Shown in pieces: positions 42,031 to 51,439 of a DNA stretch of 64,000 bases. Below the pieces are notes generated by a model. The model searched no databases. It saw only the letters and a list, made by a program, of their open reading frames with translations, and had not been told where the DNA came from. The stretch lies in assembly GCF_036924515.1 (NCBI RefSeq), contig NZ_JAZHRR010000001.1:6233001-6297000 (forward strand). The letters are read 5' to 3'. The stretch is from Bradyrhizobium sp. AZCC 1610. GTDB taxonomy: Bacteria > Pseudomonadota > Alphaproteobacteria > Rhizobiales > Xanthobacteraceae. The position numbers were made by a program, and so were the translations under genes. Position 1 is the stretch's first letter. Each line of letters begins with the position of its first letter.

Positions 42031-42683
42031 ACCATTTGCCCATTCAACATTCCGCCGCAGATCAGCGCTTCCATATGCTTGATGTATTCGCGGCAGACTT
42101 CATCGGTGACGGGACCAACGCCGGTCGCGCGGGACATCGCGTGGCGGCCGAAGAACAGGTGGTCGCAGGCACCGATCAGGCTGGTGTAGAACAGCACCGG
42201 ATCGATGTTGCGGAACTCGCCGGTCTTGACCCCTTCCGCAAGCAGCCGGCGATGAAATTCCAGCAAGGGGGCTACAAAAAACTTCGATACCTCGTCGGCG
42301 GCTTCCGCGCTGCTCTCGTGCAGGAGGTAATGAATCAACCGGTTCATATAGGGGAACTGGTGATAGGCACGGATGATGCCGCCGATATGCAGGCGCAGTT
42401 TTGCCGTCGGCGAAATCGGCTGGCTGATGAGGTATTCGAGCTGCGACATCTCGGTCGCGGCGTCGCGCGCCAAAAGCGCCAGCAACAGCCCGTCCTTGTT
42501 GCCGAAATGGTATTTCACCAGCGCCGCGTTGACGCCCGACTTCTGCGCGATGTCGGACAGCGACACCTCGATCGAGGCGCGCTCGATCATCAGCTCGCTC
42601 GCCGCGACAAGCAGCTTCTCGGCGGTGGTGTTTTTACCGCCCGGAAGCCTGGTCGGTACGCTGGTATTCAACGGTGATCCCAT
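42018..42683 (-). CDS. TetR-family transcriptional regulator
   Basis: A 221-residue regulator. The N-terminal helix-turn-helix is ASIEVSLSDIAQKSGVNAALVKYHFGNKDGLLLALL (about residues 37-72). The ligand domain follows, with HIGGIIRAYHQFPYMNRLIHYLLHESS and the C-terminal FFGRHAMSRATGVGPVTDEV typical of the TetR_C group near acyl-CoA genes. It lies between the SDR on its own strand and the divergent thiolase, so it probably controls both sides and senses an acyl-CoA or free acid. The ATG at 42683 is preferred over 42722. Its last residues (VSSE) come from the palindromic repeat at 41974-42030. Confidence 0.88.
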   Translation of the reverse strand: MGSPLNTSVPTRLPGGKNTTAEKLLVAASELMIERASIEVSLSDIAQKSGVNAALVKYHFGNKDGLLLALLARDAATEMSQLEYLISQPISPTAKLRLHIGGIIRAYHQFPYMNRLIHYLLHESSAEAADEVSKFFVAPLLEFHRRLLAEGVKTGEFRNIDPVLFYTSLIGACDHLFFGRHAMSRATGVGPVTDEVCREYIKHMEALICGGMLNGQMVSSE

Positions 42684-42735
42684 TCCCTGCCTGCCGGAAA
42701 TCCGGGCTGCACATAAGCGCATGCCGCGGCTGCAC

Positions 42736-42765
42736 TCAAGAGTTAATTGATTGATTGACTAAATC
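42736..42765. promoter_or_regulatory. Likely operator/promoter region between tetR and thiolase genes
   Basis: An AT-rich block GTTAATTGATTGATTGACTA in otherwise GC-rich sequence, with imperfect dyad symmetry (TTAATTGATT against TTAGTCAATC). It lies in the 149-base divergent gap about 70 bases before the thiolase start. TetR operators are usually found in such positions; binding is inferred. Confidence 0.4.
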
Positions 42766-42832
42766 CCGCCGCGCCCCTTAAATCCGGCCAATCCATCAAA
42801 CGCCATCCATAACAATCCAAGGGAGAACAGAC

Positions 42833-44005
<1,173 letters not shown>

Positions 44006-44045
44006 GAGCCGCTGCAGGACGTAAGAAGCGTCCACCACAAAAAGT

Positions 44046-44209
44046 GTCGTCCCGGCCCTTATGCGCAATTGCGCATCAGGAGCCGGGACCCATAACCACG
44101 GGTGTTGTGGTTATGCTGAGCTGTAGCTCCGGCTCCCTTCAACCAATCAAAACTGTGGTTATGGGCCCCTGCGCCAAGTGCGCAATTGCGCACAAGGCAG
44201 GGGCGACGC
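44046..44209. repeat. Intergenic palindrome (GTCGTCCCGGCC type), extended
   Basis: TCGTCCCGGCCCTTATGCGC...GGAGCCGGGACCCATAACCAC at the left faces GTGGTTATGGGCCCCTGCGC...GCAGGGGCGACG at the right. Inner GCGCAATTGCGC palindromes are on both sides. It fills the gap between the thiolase and the next ligase. Confidence 0.8.
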
Positions 44210-44228
44210 ATCACCCGAGGAAACACCC

Positions 44229-45767
44229 ATGACCCACCCCTCCGTCCACGCCCGCACCTATCCGAACAAGATCGCCTACCAGATGGCCGGGACCGGCAAG
44301 TCGATCACCTATCGCGAACTCGACGAGCTTTCGAACCAGGGCGCGCAACTGTTCCGCTCGCTTGGGCTGAAGGCCGGCGACCACATCGCGCTGTTGATGG
44401 AAAACCGCCTCGCCTTCATGGAAATCTGCTGGGCGGCGCAGCGCGCAGGTCTCTATTACACTGCAATCAGCCGCTATCTGACGCAGGACGAGATCGCCTA
44501 CATCGTCAGGGACTGCGGCGCAGAGGTCTTCATCACCACGCCGAAATGCGCCGAACAGGTCAGGGGCCTTGTCGGCCAGCCTGATGGCCCGCTGCTCTAC
44601 ATGATGGACGAGCCCGAGCCGGGCTTCCGTTCCTTTGACAAGGAAGCCGCCGCGCAGCCGGCCACGCCGATTGCGGATGAAGTGGCGGGCTACGACATGC
44701 TGTATTCGTCGGGCACCACCGGGCGGCCCAAAGGCATCAAAAAGGAGTTCGAAGGCAAGGCGATCGACGTGCCGAACCCGCTCCTGAAAACTCTCTGCGC
44801 CGACATGTGCGGCATGTCGTCCGACAGCATCTATCTGTCGCCGGCGCCGCTCTATCACGCAGCTCCCTTGCGCTTCAACATGATGGCGATCACGCTCGGC
44901 GGCACCTCCATCATCATGGAGCATTTCGACGCCGAAGATTTCCTGAAGCTGGTCGAGAAATACAAGGTCACCCAGTCGCAGCTGGTGCCGACCATGTTCG
45001 TGCGCATGCTGAAGCTGCCCGATGAAGTGCGCACGCGCTATAATGTCTCCTCGTTGAAAGGCGCCATCCACGCCGCGGCCCCCTGCCCGGTCGACGTGAA
45101 AGCAAAAATGATCGAGTGGTGGGGACCGATCCTGATCGAGTATTACGCCGGCTCCGAAGGCAACGGCGTCACCGTCTCGACCTCCCAGCAATGGCTGACC
45201 CATCGCGGCACCGTCGGCCGCGCGGTGGTCGGTAAGGTGAAAATTCTCGACGAGAACGACGCGGAGCGTCCCGTGGGCGAGATCGGCACGGTCTATTTCG
45301 CCGACGCGCCTGTTTTCACCTATCACAACGATCCCGAGAAGACGAAGAAGGCCTACAACGAAAAGGGCTGGTCGACGCTCGGCGACGTCGGCTATCTCGA
45401 CGCGGAAGGTTTTCTCTATCTCACCGACCGCAAGAGCTACATGATCATTTCCGGCGGGGTGAACATCTACCCGCAGGAGACCGAGGACATCCTGATCACC
45501 CATCCCGCCGTCTCCGACGTCGCGGTGTTCGGCGTGCCGAACGAGGAGATGGGCGAAGAGGTCAAGGCCGTGGTGCAACCGCACGACATGTCCAGGGCCG
45601 GGAAAGAGCTCGAGGCCGAACTGATCGTGTTCTGCCGCAAGCATCTGTCGCCGATCAAATGCCCGAAGAGCATCGACTTCGAGGCTGAATTGCCGCGCAC
45701 GCCGACCGGCAAGCTCGTGAAGCGCCATCTGCGCGACAGGTACTGGCCGAAGGTGGCGAAGCCGTAG
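44229..45767 (+). CDS. Fatty-acid/acyl-CoA synthetase (ANL family)
   Basis: A 512-residue acyl-CoA ligase. ATP loop YSSGTTGRPKGIKK (near residue 165), YYAGSEGNGVT, GDVGYLDAEGFLYLTDRKSYMIISGGVNIYPQE and the catalytic lysine in PRTPTGKLVKRHLRDRYWP are all present. The start MTHPSVHARTYPNKIAYQMAGTGKSITYRELDELSNQ gives the typical N-terminus; in-frame codons upstream of 44229 lie in the palindrome. It likely supplies the acyl-CoA used by the dehydrogenases and thiolase of this region. A second ligase for the same pathway is the feruloyl-CoA-synthase-like gene at 38308. Confidence 0.92.
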   Translation: MTHPSVHARTYPNKIAYQMAGTGKSITYRELDELSNQGAQLFRSLGLKAGDHIALLMENRLAFMEICWAAQRAGLYYTAISRYLTQDEIAYIVRDCGAEVFITTPKCAEQVRGLVGQPDGPLLYMMDEPEPGFRSFDKEAAAQPATPIADEVAGYDMLYSSGTTGRPKGIKKEFEGKAIDVPNPLLKTLCADMCGMSSDSIYLSPAPLYHAAPLRFNMMAITLGGTSIIMEHFDAEDFLKLVEKYKVTQSQLVPTMFVRMLKLPDEVRTRYNVSSLKGAIHAAAPCPVDVKAKMIEWWGPILIEYYAGSEGNGVTVSTSQQWLTHRGTVGRAVVGKVKILDENDAERPVGEIGTVYFADAPVFTYHNDPEKTKKAYNEKGWSTLGDVGYLDAEGFLYLTDRKSYMIISGGVNIYPQETEDILITHPAVSDVAVFGVPNEEMGEEVKAVVQPHDMSRAGKELEAELIVFCRKHLSPIKCPKSIDFEAELPRTPTGKLVKRHLRDRYWPKVAKP

Positions 45768-45814
45768 CGCTTGTTCACCCGCCCCTGGAGGGGGCGGGTG
45801 AAGAACGTTGCGCA

Positions 45815-45907
45815 TTTCCGTCAAGCCCGGGCTTGTCCCGGGCATCCACGTCTTTAGAGTCTGACGGCAAAGAGACGTGGATGGCCGGAACAAGTCCGGC
45901 CATGACG
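45815..45907. repeat. Intergenic palindrome (TCAAGCCCGGGCTTG type)
   Basis: TCAAGCCCGGGCTTGTCCCG and GGCATCCACGTCTTTAGAG face AGAGACGTGGATGGCC and GGAACAAGTCCGGCCATGAC. Ends 10 bases before the next start codon. Confidence 0.8.
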
Positions 45908-45917
45908 AGGAAACACA

Positions 45918-47072
45918 ATGACCACCCTCCCCGAGATCCCGCTCCCCTCCTCCATCCGCTCCCGCTACGTCGACGGCATCAACGGCCTGCGCATGCACGT
46001 GCTGGAAGCCGGCTTCGAGACGCGCGGTCGCCCCAGCGTGCTGCTGCTGCACGGCTTTCCCGAACTGGCCTATAGCTGGCGCAAGGTGATGCCGGTTCTC
46101 GCAGCGGCCGGCTATCACGTGATTGCGCCGGACCAGCGCGGCTATGGCCGCACCACCGGATGGGATCCGGACTACGACGGCGATCTCGCCTCGTTCCGGC
46201 TCACCAATCTGGTGCGCGACGCACTCGGGCTGGTGTCGGCGTTCGGCTATCGCAGCGTCGACGCTGTCATCGGGCATGACTTCGGCTCGTCGGTCGCGGC
46301 CTGGTGCGCGCTGATCCGGCCCGACGTGTTTCGCTCGGTCGTCATGATGAGCGCGCCGTTCGCCGGTCCACCGTCGCTGCCCTTCAACACCGTGGACGGT
46401 CCGGTCAAACCCGCAACAGAAGATCCCCTTCATCGCGACCTCGCCGCGCTGCCGCGGCCGCGCAAGCACTACCAATGGTACTATTCGACGCGCGAGGCGA
46501 ACGACGACATGCACCAGGCGCCACAGGGCGTGCATGATTTCCTGCGCGCCTACTACCATCACAAGAGCGCGGACTGGAAAGACAACCGGCCCTATCCGCT
46601 CAAATCATGGACGGCGGACGAAATCGCAAAACTGCCGACCTATTATGTAATGGACCTTGCCAATGACATGGCCGCGACCGTCGCGAAGGAAATGCCATCG
46701 TCCGCCGAAATCACCGCCAACAAATGGCTTCCTGACAGCGAGCTTGCCTTCTATAGCGCCGAATATGCCCGCACCGGATTTCAGGGCGGCCTGCAATGGT
46801 ATCGCTGCGGCACCTCGAGCGTGTTCTTGCCCGAACTGCAGACCTGGTCGGGCCGCACCATCGACGTGCGCTCTGCCTTCATCTCGGGCAAGCAGGACTG
46901 GGGCACCTATCAACGCCCCGGCGTGTACGAGGCCATGCAGTCGAAGGCCTGCACGCGCATGATCGGCTGCCATCTCGTCGATGGCGCGGGCCACTGGGTG
47001 CAGCAGGAAAAGGCTAACGAGGTGAGCTGGTTGCTGGTGCAATTCTTGCGAGGGGCGACGGCGAGCGCATAG
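45918..47072 (+). CDS. Alpha/beta hydrolase, epoxide-hydrolase-like
   Basis: A 384-residue alpha/beta-hydrolase. The oxyanion HGFPELAYSWR (HGxP, residues 45-48) and nucleophile D121 in VIGHDFGSSVAAW mark it as an epoxide hydrolase or haloalkane dehalogenase type rather than a serine esterase. The catalytic histidine is in VDGAGHWVQQEK near residue 363. The cap domain (about 145-300) holds tyrosines (YQWYYSTREAN, YYVMDL) that could open an epoxide ring. The start ATG at 45918 directly follows GAGGAAACACA. Its tie to the acyl-CoA pathway is only positional. Confidence 0.88.
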   Translation: MTTLPEIPLPSSIRSRYVDGINGLRMHVLEAGFETRGRPSVLLLHGFPELAYSWRKVMPVLAAAGYHVIAPDQRGYGRTTGWDPDYDGDLASFRLTNLVRDALGLVSAFGYRSVDAVIGHDFGSSVAAWCALIRPDVFRSVVMMSAPFAGPPSLPFNTVDGPVKPATEDPLHRDLAALPRPRKHYQWYYSTREANDDMHQAPQGVHDFLRAYYHHKSADWKDNRPYPLKSWTADEIAKLPTYYVMDLANDMAATVAKEMPSSAEITANKWLPDSELAFYSAEYARTGFQGGLQWYRCGTSSVFLPELQTWSGRTIDVRSAFISGKQDWGTYQRPGVYEAMQSKACTRMIGCHLVDGAGHWVQQEKANEVSWLLVQFLRGATASA

Positions 47073-47123
47073 ACGAAGGTGAACCAGGCCACGCCCAACA
47101 ATTGACCGCGGCGACAGCCAATA

Positions 47124-47138
47124 TTAGAATAATTCTAA
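47124..47138. promoter_or_regulatory. ICE-type motif (likely Irr-binding site) upstream of mbfA
   Basis: TTAGAA-TAA-TTCTAA is a perfect inverted repeat with a 3-base spacer, located 22 bases before the mbfA start in an AT-rich gap. It matches the iron control element recognised by Irr in rhizobia, and mbfA is a known Irr target in Bradyrhizobium. Binding of Irr here is inferred. Confidence 0.75.
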
Positions 47139-47160
47139 AGTAAGAAAAAGGCGCTGTCCC

Positions 47161-48132
47161 GTGAAGAATTTCGCCGATCTGACCGAGCGCGAAGTGCTGG
47201 CTGTTGCGATCTCTTCCGAGGAGGAAGACAGCCGGATCTACATGAGTTTCGCTGAAGATCTCGCCGATCGCTATCCGGACTCGGCCAAGGTGTTCGAGGA
47301 GATGGCCGAGGAGGAGCGAGGCCACCGCCACCGGCTGCTGGAGTTGTACGAGGAGCGCTTCGGCAAGCACCTGCCGCCGATCCGGCGCGATAACGTCAAA
47401 GGGTTTTTGCGCCGCCGCCCGGTCTGGCTGACCAGGAACCTATCGCTCGACATCATCCGCAAGGAAGCCGAGACGATGGAGTTCGAGGCCGAGCGCTTCT
47501 ACATCAAGGCCGCCGAGCAGAGCCAGGATGTCGACGTCCGCCGCTTGCTCGGCGATCTTGCCGACGCGGAGAAAGGCCACGAGAGCCTAGCCGCCAAGTT
47601 GACCGACCAGATCCTCAGTCCGGACGTTCGCGCGGAAGAAGACAAGACGCGCCGGCGCGTGTTCGTGCTGCAATATGTGCAGCCGGGACTCGCCGGGTTG
47701 ATGGACGGCTCGGTCTCGACGCTCGCCCCGCTGTTCGCCGCGGCGTTTGCCACCCATCAGAACTGGCCGACGTTTCTGGTCGGACTCGCCGCCTCGATCG
47801 GCGCCGGCATCAGCATGGGCTTTGCCGAAGCCTTGTCCGACGATGGCTCGCTGACGGGGCGTGGTTCGCCATGGCTGCGCGGCGTCACTTGCGGATTAAT
47901 GACGGCACTCGGCGGCGTCGGCCACACGCTTCCCTATCTGGTACCGGATTCCTGGGCGAACGCGTTCTGGATCGCAACCGCCATCGCCTGTGTCGTGGTG
48001 TTCTTCGAACTATGGGCGATCGCCTTTATCCGCGCGCGATACATGGACACGCCATTCCTGCAGGCGGCGTTCCAGATCGTGCTCGGCGGCGGCATCGTGC
48101 TCGCGGTCGGGATACTGATCGGCGGGGCGTAG
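47161..48132 (+). CDS. mbfA: Membrane-bound ferritin / iron exporter MbfA
   Basis: A 323-residue fusion of a ferritin-like domain and a VIT1/CCC1-type membrane domain. In the first part (residues 1-155), iron-binding glutamates and histidines are seen in [42 protein letters not shown] and [10 protein letters not shown], the two-fold ExxH pattern. The second part (about 165-323) has five hydrophobic helices starting [23 protein letters not shown]. MbfA of Bradyrhizobium exports iron and protects against iron and peroxide stress; it is repressed by Irr when iron is low. The start is GTG at 47161, downstream of the ICE motif at 47124. Confidence 0.93.
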   Translation: MKNFADLTEREVLAVAISSEEEDSRIYMSFAEDLADRYPDSAKVFEEMAEEERGHRHRLLELYEERFGKHLPPIRRDNVKGFLRRRPVWLTRNLSLDIIRKEAETMEFEAERFYIKAAEQSQDVDVRRLLGDLADAEKGHESLAAKLTDQILSPDVRAEEDKTRRRVFVLQYVQPGLAGLMDGSVSTLAPLFAAAFATHQNWPTFLVGLAASIGAGISMGFAEALSDDGSLTGRGSPWLRGVTCGLMTALGGVGHTLPYLVPDSWANAFWIATAIACVVVFFELWAIAFIRARYMDTPFLQAAFQIVLGGGIVLAVGILIGGA

Positions 48133-48229
48133 CTATCAGCAATTGCTGTCAAGCATCCGTCTTGCGACCCCTGCATAAACTGAGCATCATCTGTGGCCTT
48201 CATCGAAAACAACAGACCGGGAGCGCGCC

Positions 48230-49702
48230 TTGGCCAAATCGCAATGGAGTTTCAAGACCGCCGTCGAATTGTCGGCGGCCCTCGCTGCCAAAAAAGTTTC
48301 AGCCGTCGAATTGGCCGAGGACGCGATCGGCCGCATCGAACGGCACGACGCGAAGATCAATGCGATTTGCGTTCGCGATTTCGAGCGCGGCCTTGCCGCC
48401 GCCCGCGGCGCCGACGCCGAACTGGCACGCGGCGTGAAGAAGCCGCTGCTCGGTCTCCCCGTGACGGTGAAAGAATCCTACAACATCGCAGGATTGCCGA
48501 CGACATGGGGCATTCCGGCGCAGAAGGATTTTACGCCGACCGAGGACGCACTCTCGATCACGCGCGCCAAGGACGCCGGCGGCGTGATCCTTGGCAAGAC
48601 CAACGTGCCGCTCGGGCTCGGCGACTGGCAAAGCTACAACGAGATTTACGGCACCACCAACAACCCGTTCGATCTCGGCCGCACGCCGGGCGGCTCTTCC
48701 GGCGGATCGTCGGCGGCGCTCGCCGCGGGCTACGGGCCGCTGTCGCTCGGCTCAGATATCGGCGGATCGCTGCGCGTGCCCGCATTTCACTGCGGCGTCT
48801 ATGCGCACAAGCCGACGTTTGGGCTGGTCCCCGGCCGCGGCCATACCCCGCCGCCATTCCAACCGTTGCCGCTTGACCGCGACCTTGCCGTGATTGGACC
48901 AATGGCGCGCAGCGCCGCCGATCTTTCGCTGCTGCTCGACACCATCGCAGGCCCCGATCCACTGGAGGCCGGCAAGGGCTACAAGCTCGCACTGCCGCCG
49001 TCGCGTCACGGCGCGCTGAAGGACTTTCGCGTGCTGGTGATCGATACCGACCCGGTGATGCCGACCGACAACGTGGTGCGTGGCACGATCGGCAACCTCG
49101 TCTCCAATCTCGAAAAGGTTGGCGCCATGGTCGAACGCAACAGCCCGCTGCTGCCGGACTTTGCCGAAACATCCCGGCTCTACATGCGGATGCTGATGGC
49201 GTTCCTCGGCGCCTCCTTCCCGCCGGAAGCCCATGCCGGTGCGGAGGCCGCCCTCGCCGCGCTGCCGGCGAGCGACCTGAGCCTCCGCGCCGAACGCCTG
49301 CGCGGCATGACGCAAAGCCACCGCAACTGGCTGATGGACGATGTCGCGCGCGGGCGGCTGCGCGCGCAATGGCGCGAACTGTTCAAGACCTATGACGCCG
49401 TGATCTGCCCGATCATGCCGACGCCGGCCTATCCGCACGACCATTCCGACGACCAGGAGAAGCGCCGCATCAAGATCGACGGCAAGGATTACGTCTATCC
49501 CGATCAGCTCTCCTGGCCCGGCATCGCCACCTTGCCCGGCCTGCCCTCCACCGCGATCCCGACCGGCTTTTCGCCGGATGGGTTGCCGGTCGGCGTGCAG
49601 ATCGTCGGGCCCTGGCTGGAGGACCGCACGCCGCTAAAGCTGGCGGAACTGATCGAGCGCGAATTCGGCGGCTTCAAGCCGCCGCCTATGTTTGATGATT
49701 GA
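48230..49702 (+). CDS. Amidase (amidase signature family)
   Basis: A 490-residue amidase-signature hydrolase. The Ser-Ser-Lys triad is K81 (VTVKESYNIAG), S156 (GRTPGGSSGGSSAALAAG) and S180 (SLGSDIGGSLRVPA), at the usual 24-residue spacing between the serines. YAHKPTFGLVPGRG and PGLPSTAIPTGF are also typical. It would hydrolyse an aliphatic or aromatic amide. The start is TTG at 48230 with GGGAG six bases before. No signal peptide. The surrounding genes give no clear substrate. Confidence 0.93.
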   Translation: MAKSQWSFKTAVELSAALAAKKVSAVELAEDAIGRIERHDAKINAICVRDFERGLAAARGADAELARGVKKPLLGLPVTVKESYNIAGLPTTWGIPAQKDFTPTEDALSITRAKDAGGVILGKTNVPLGLGDWQSYNEIYGTTNNPFDLGRTPGGSSGGSSAALAAGYGPLSLGSDIGGSLRVPAFHCGVYAHKPTFGLVPGRGHTPPPFQPLPLDRDLAVIGPMARSAADLSLLLDTIAGPDPLEAGKGYKLALPPSRHGALKDFRVLVIDTDPVMPTDNVVRGTIGNLVSNLEKVGAMVERNSPLLPDFAETSRLYMRMLMAFLGASFPPEAHAGAEAALAALPASDLSLRAERLRGMTQSHRNWLMDDVARGRLRAQWRELFKTYDAVICPIMPTPAYPHDHSDDQEKRRIKIDGKDYVYPDQLSWPGIATLPGLPSTAIPTGFSPDGLPVGVQIVGPWLEDRTPLKLAELIEREFGGFKPPPMFDD

Positions 49703-49830
49703 GGGGCGAAAACTTACCTGCAACGTTATTGCGTGCGGCGCGAAGCGATCCATAATCATCTCAGGAAGCCGGATTGCTTCGCCGCCCGCGTCTCGCAGCG
49801 ACGCGAAACGCAAAGACTGAAGGGGAAGTC

Positions 49831-50184
49831 ATGAGCAAGGATGTCGAAGAGCTAACTGCGCTCAACCGCGACTACGTCGCCTCCGTGCAGAATTGCGACG
49901 TCAAACGTTTCGACGAGATTCTGGCGCCAGATTTCTATTGCTCGAATCCCGACAAGACCTTGGTCGACCGAGCAGCGTTTCTGAAACAGACGGCGGTGCC
50001 GGTAACGATCAGGAACCTGACGACCCACGACGTCAAAATCCGCGTGCTGGGCGACTTCGCCATCATCCACGCCGCTACGAGCTATACGACGGCTGACGGC
50101 CACCAGGCTCATGGCCGTTACACCGATTGCTGGGCGAAACAGAACGGCAAGTGGCTCGCGGTGTCCGCGCACGTGTCGCGATAA
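49831..50184 (+). CDS. NTF2/SnoaL-like (DUF4440-type) small protein
   Basis: A 117-residue single-domain protein of the cone-shaped NTF2-like fold. Pattern: helix LTALNRDYVASVQNCDVKRFDEILAPDFYCSNPDKT, then strands VKIRVLGDFAIIHAATSYTTADGHQAHGRYTDCWAKQNGKWLAVSAHVSR, typical of DUF4440. Members bind or isomerise small ligands; no catalytic pair can be assigned with confidence. The ATG at 49831 follows AAGGGGAAGTC and is better than 49774, which would add residues with no family match. Confidence 0.85.
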   Translation: MSKDVEELTALNRDYVASVQNCDVKRFDEILAPDFYCSNPDKTLVDRAAFLKQTAVPVTIRNLTTHDVKIRVLGDFAIIHAATSYTTADGHQAHGRYTDCWAKQNGKWLAVSAHVSR

Positions 50185-50192
50185 GTCAAAGC

Positions 50193-50286
50193 CGTCATTG
50201 CCGGGCTTGACCCGGCAATCCATCCGCTTCGAAGGAAGGCTTCTTGTGAAGATCGATGGATGCCCGGGTCAAGCCCGGGCATGACG
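50193..50286. repeat. Intergenic palindrome (CGTCATTGCCGGGCTTGACC type)
   Basis: CGTCATTGCCGGGCTTGACC, CGGCAATCCATC faces GATGGATGCCCGGGTCAAGC, CCGGGCATGACG. It lies between two convergent genes and may terminate both. Confidence 0.85.
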
Positions 50287-50299
50287 AGCTCGATCTATC

Positions 50300-51388
50300 T
50301 CACGTATCGAACATGATCACGCTGCGCAGCGTTTTGCCGGCCTTCATGCTGGCAAAGCCCTCGTTGATTTCGGAGAGCTTCAGCTTGGCCGAGATCCAGT
50401 CCTCCAGGTGCAGCTTGCCGCGCATGTAGAATTCGACGAGGCGGGGCATGTCGACGCGGAAATGATTGGAGCCCATCGACGAGCCCTGGATCCGGCGCTC
50501 GCGCAGGAAATCGAAGCCGTGCAGTTCGATCTTCTGGCCGAACGGGATCATGCCGACGATGGTCGCGGTGCCGCCCGCCGCCAGCATCGCAAAGGACTGC
50601 TCTGCGGTTTCCTTGCGGCCCAGCACCTCGAAGGAGTGATGCACGCCGCCACCGGTGAGTTCGCGCACCTGCTGCACCACGTCGCCCCTCGCAGGGTCGA
50701 CGATGTCGGTGGCGCCGAGCTTGCTGGCCAACTGCAGCTTGGCCGGGTTGGTATCGATCGCGATGATGCGGCCGGCGCCTGCGATCGCAGCCCCATTGAT
50801 CGCCGCCATGCCGACGCCGCCGCAGCCGATCACCGCGACGGTTTCGCCGGCCTGAACCTTGGCCGTGTTCACCACCGCGCCGTAGCCGGTGATCACGCCG
50901 CAGCCGATCAGCGCCGCCAGCTCCAGCGGCATGTCCTTGCGGATTTTGACGATGGCATTTTCGTGCACCAGCATCTGCTCGGCGAAGGACGAGAGGTTGA
51001 GGAACTGATGGAGCTTCTCCTCACGCGCCCAGGACAGCCGGTTGGACTGGCCGGGCAGCATCTTCACGGTGGTGTCGGTGCAGAGCACCGTGCGGCCGGT
51101 GGCGCAGTTGTCGCAGGTGCCGCAGAACACCGACAGGCAGGTCACGACGTGATCGCCGGGTTTTACATAGGTGACGTCGGAACCGACCTTCTCGACCACG
51201 CCGGCCGATTCATGGCCGAGCACGGCCGGCAGCGGATGCGGGTAGAGCCCTTCCATGAAATGCAAATCGGAATGGCAGAGGCCGGCGACGCGCGTGCGGA
51301 TCAGGACTTCGCGCGGGCCGGGATTCGGCACGCTGACATCCTCGATCACCAACGGCTTGTTGACTTCATGCAGGACGGCGGCCTTCAT
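50300..51388 (-). CDS. Zinc-dependent alcohol dehydrogenase
   Basis: A 362-residue medium-chain dehydrogenase. Catalytic zinc ligands include C38 (GLCHSDLH) and H59-E60 (LGHES). The structural zinc lobe is complete at C89, C92, C95 and C103. The NAD site is VAVIGCGGVGMAAINGA with IIAIDTNPAKLQLA after it, acidic Asp favouring NAD. PFGQKIELHGFDFLRERRIQGSSMGSNHFRVDMPRLVEFYMRGKL is like the Rxyl_3153-type group of zinc alcohol dehydrogenases. It probably oxidises an alcohol to the aldehyde. The start ATG at 51388 follows GGGGAAGCACCG. Confidence 0.93.
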   Translation of the reverse strand: MKAAVLHEVNKPLVIEDVSVPNPGPREVLIRTRVAGLCHSDLHFMEGLYPHPLPAVLGHESAGVVEKVGSDVTYVKPGDHVVTCLSVFCGTCDNCATGRTVLCTDTTVKMLPGQSNRLSWAREEKLHQFLNLSSFAEQMLVHENAIVKIRKDMPLELAALIGCGVITGYGAVVNTAKVQAGETVAVIGCGGVGMAAINGAAIAGAGRIIAIDTNPAKLQLASKLGATDIVDPARGDVVQQVRELTGGGVHHSFEVLGRKETAEQSFAMLAAGGTATIVGMIPFGQKIELHGFDFLRERRIQGSSMGSNHFRVDMPRLVEFYMRGKLHLEDWISAKLKLSEINEGFASMKAGKTLRSVIMFDT

Positions 51389-51439
51389 CGGTGCTTCCCC
51401 TTCAATTTCTGTTATTTTTGAACCAGAACTGAAGCCAGC

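Noticed and set aside
44211..46562. 783-residue antisense frame across the ligase and epoxide-hydrolase genes
   Set aside because: It spans two unrelated real genes and their intergenic palindrome, so it is an artefact of high GC.
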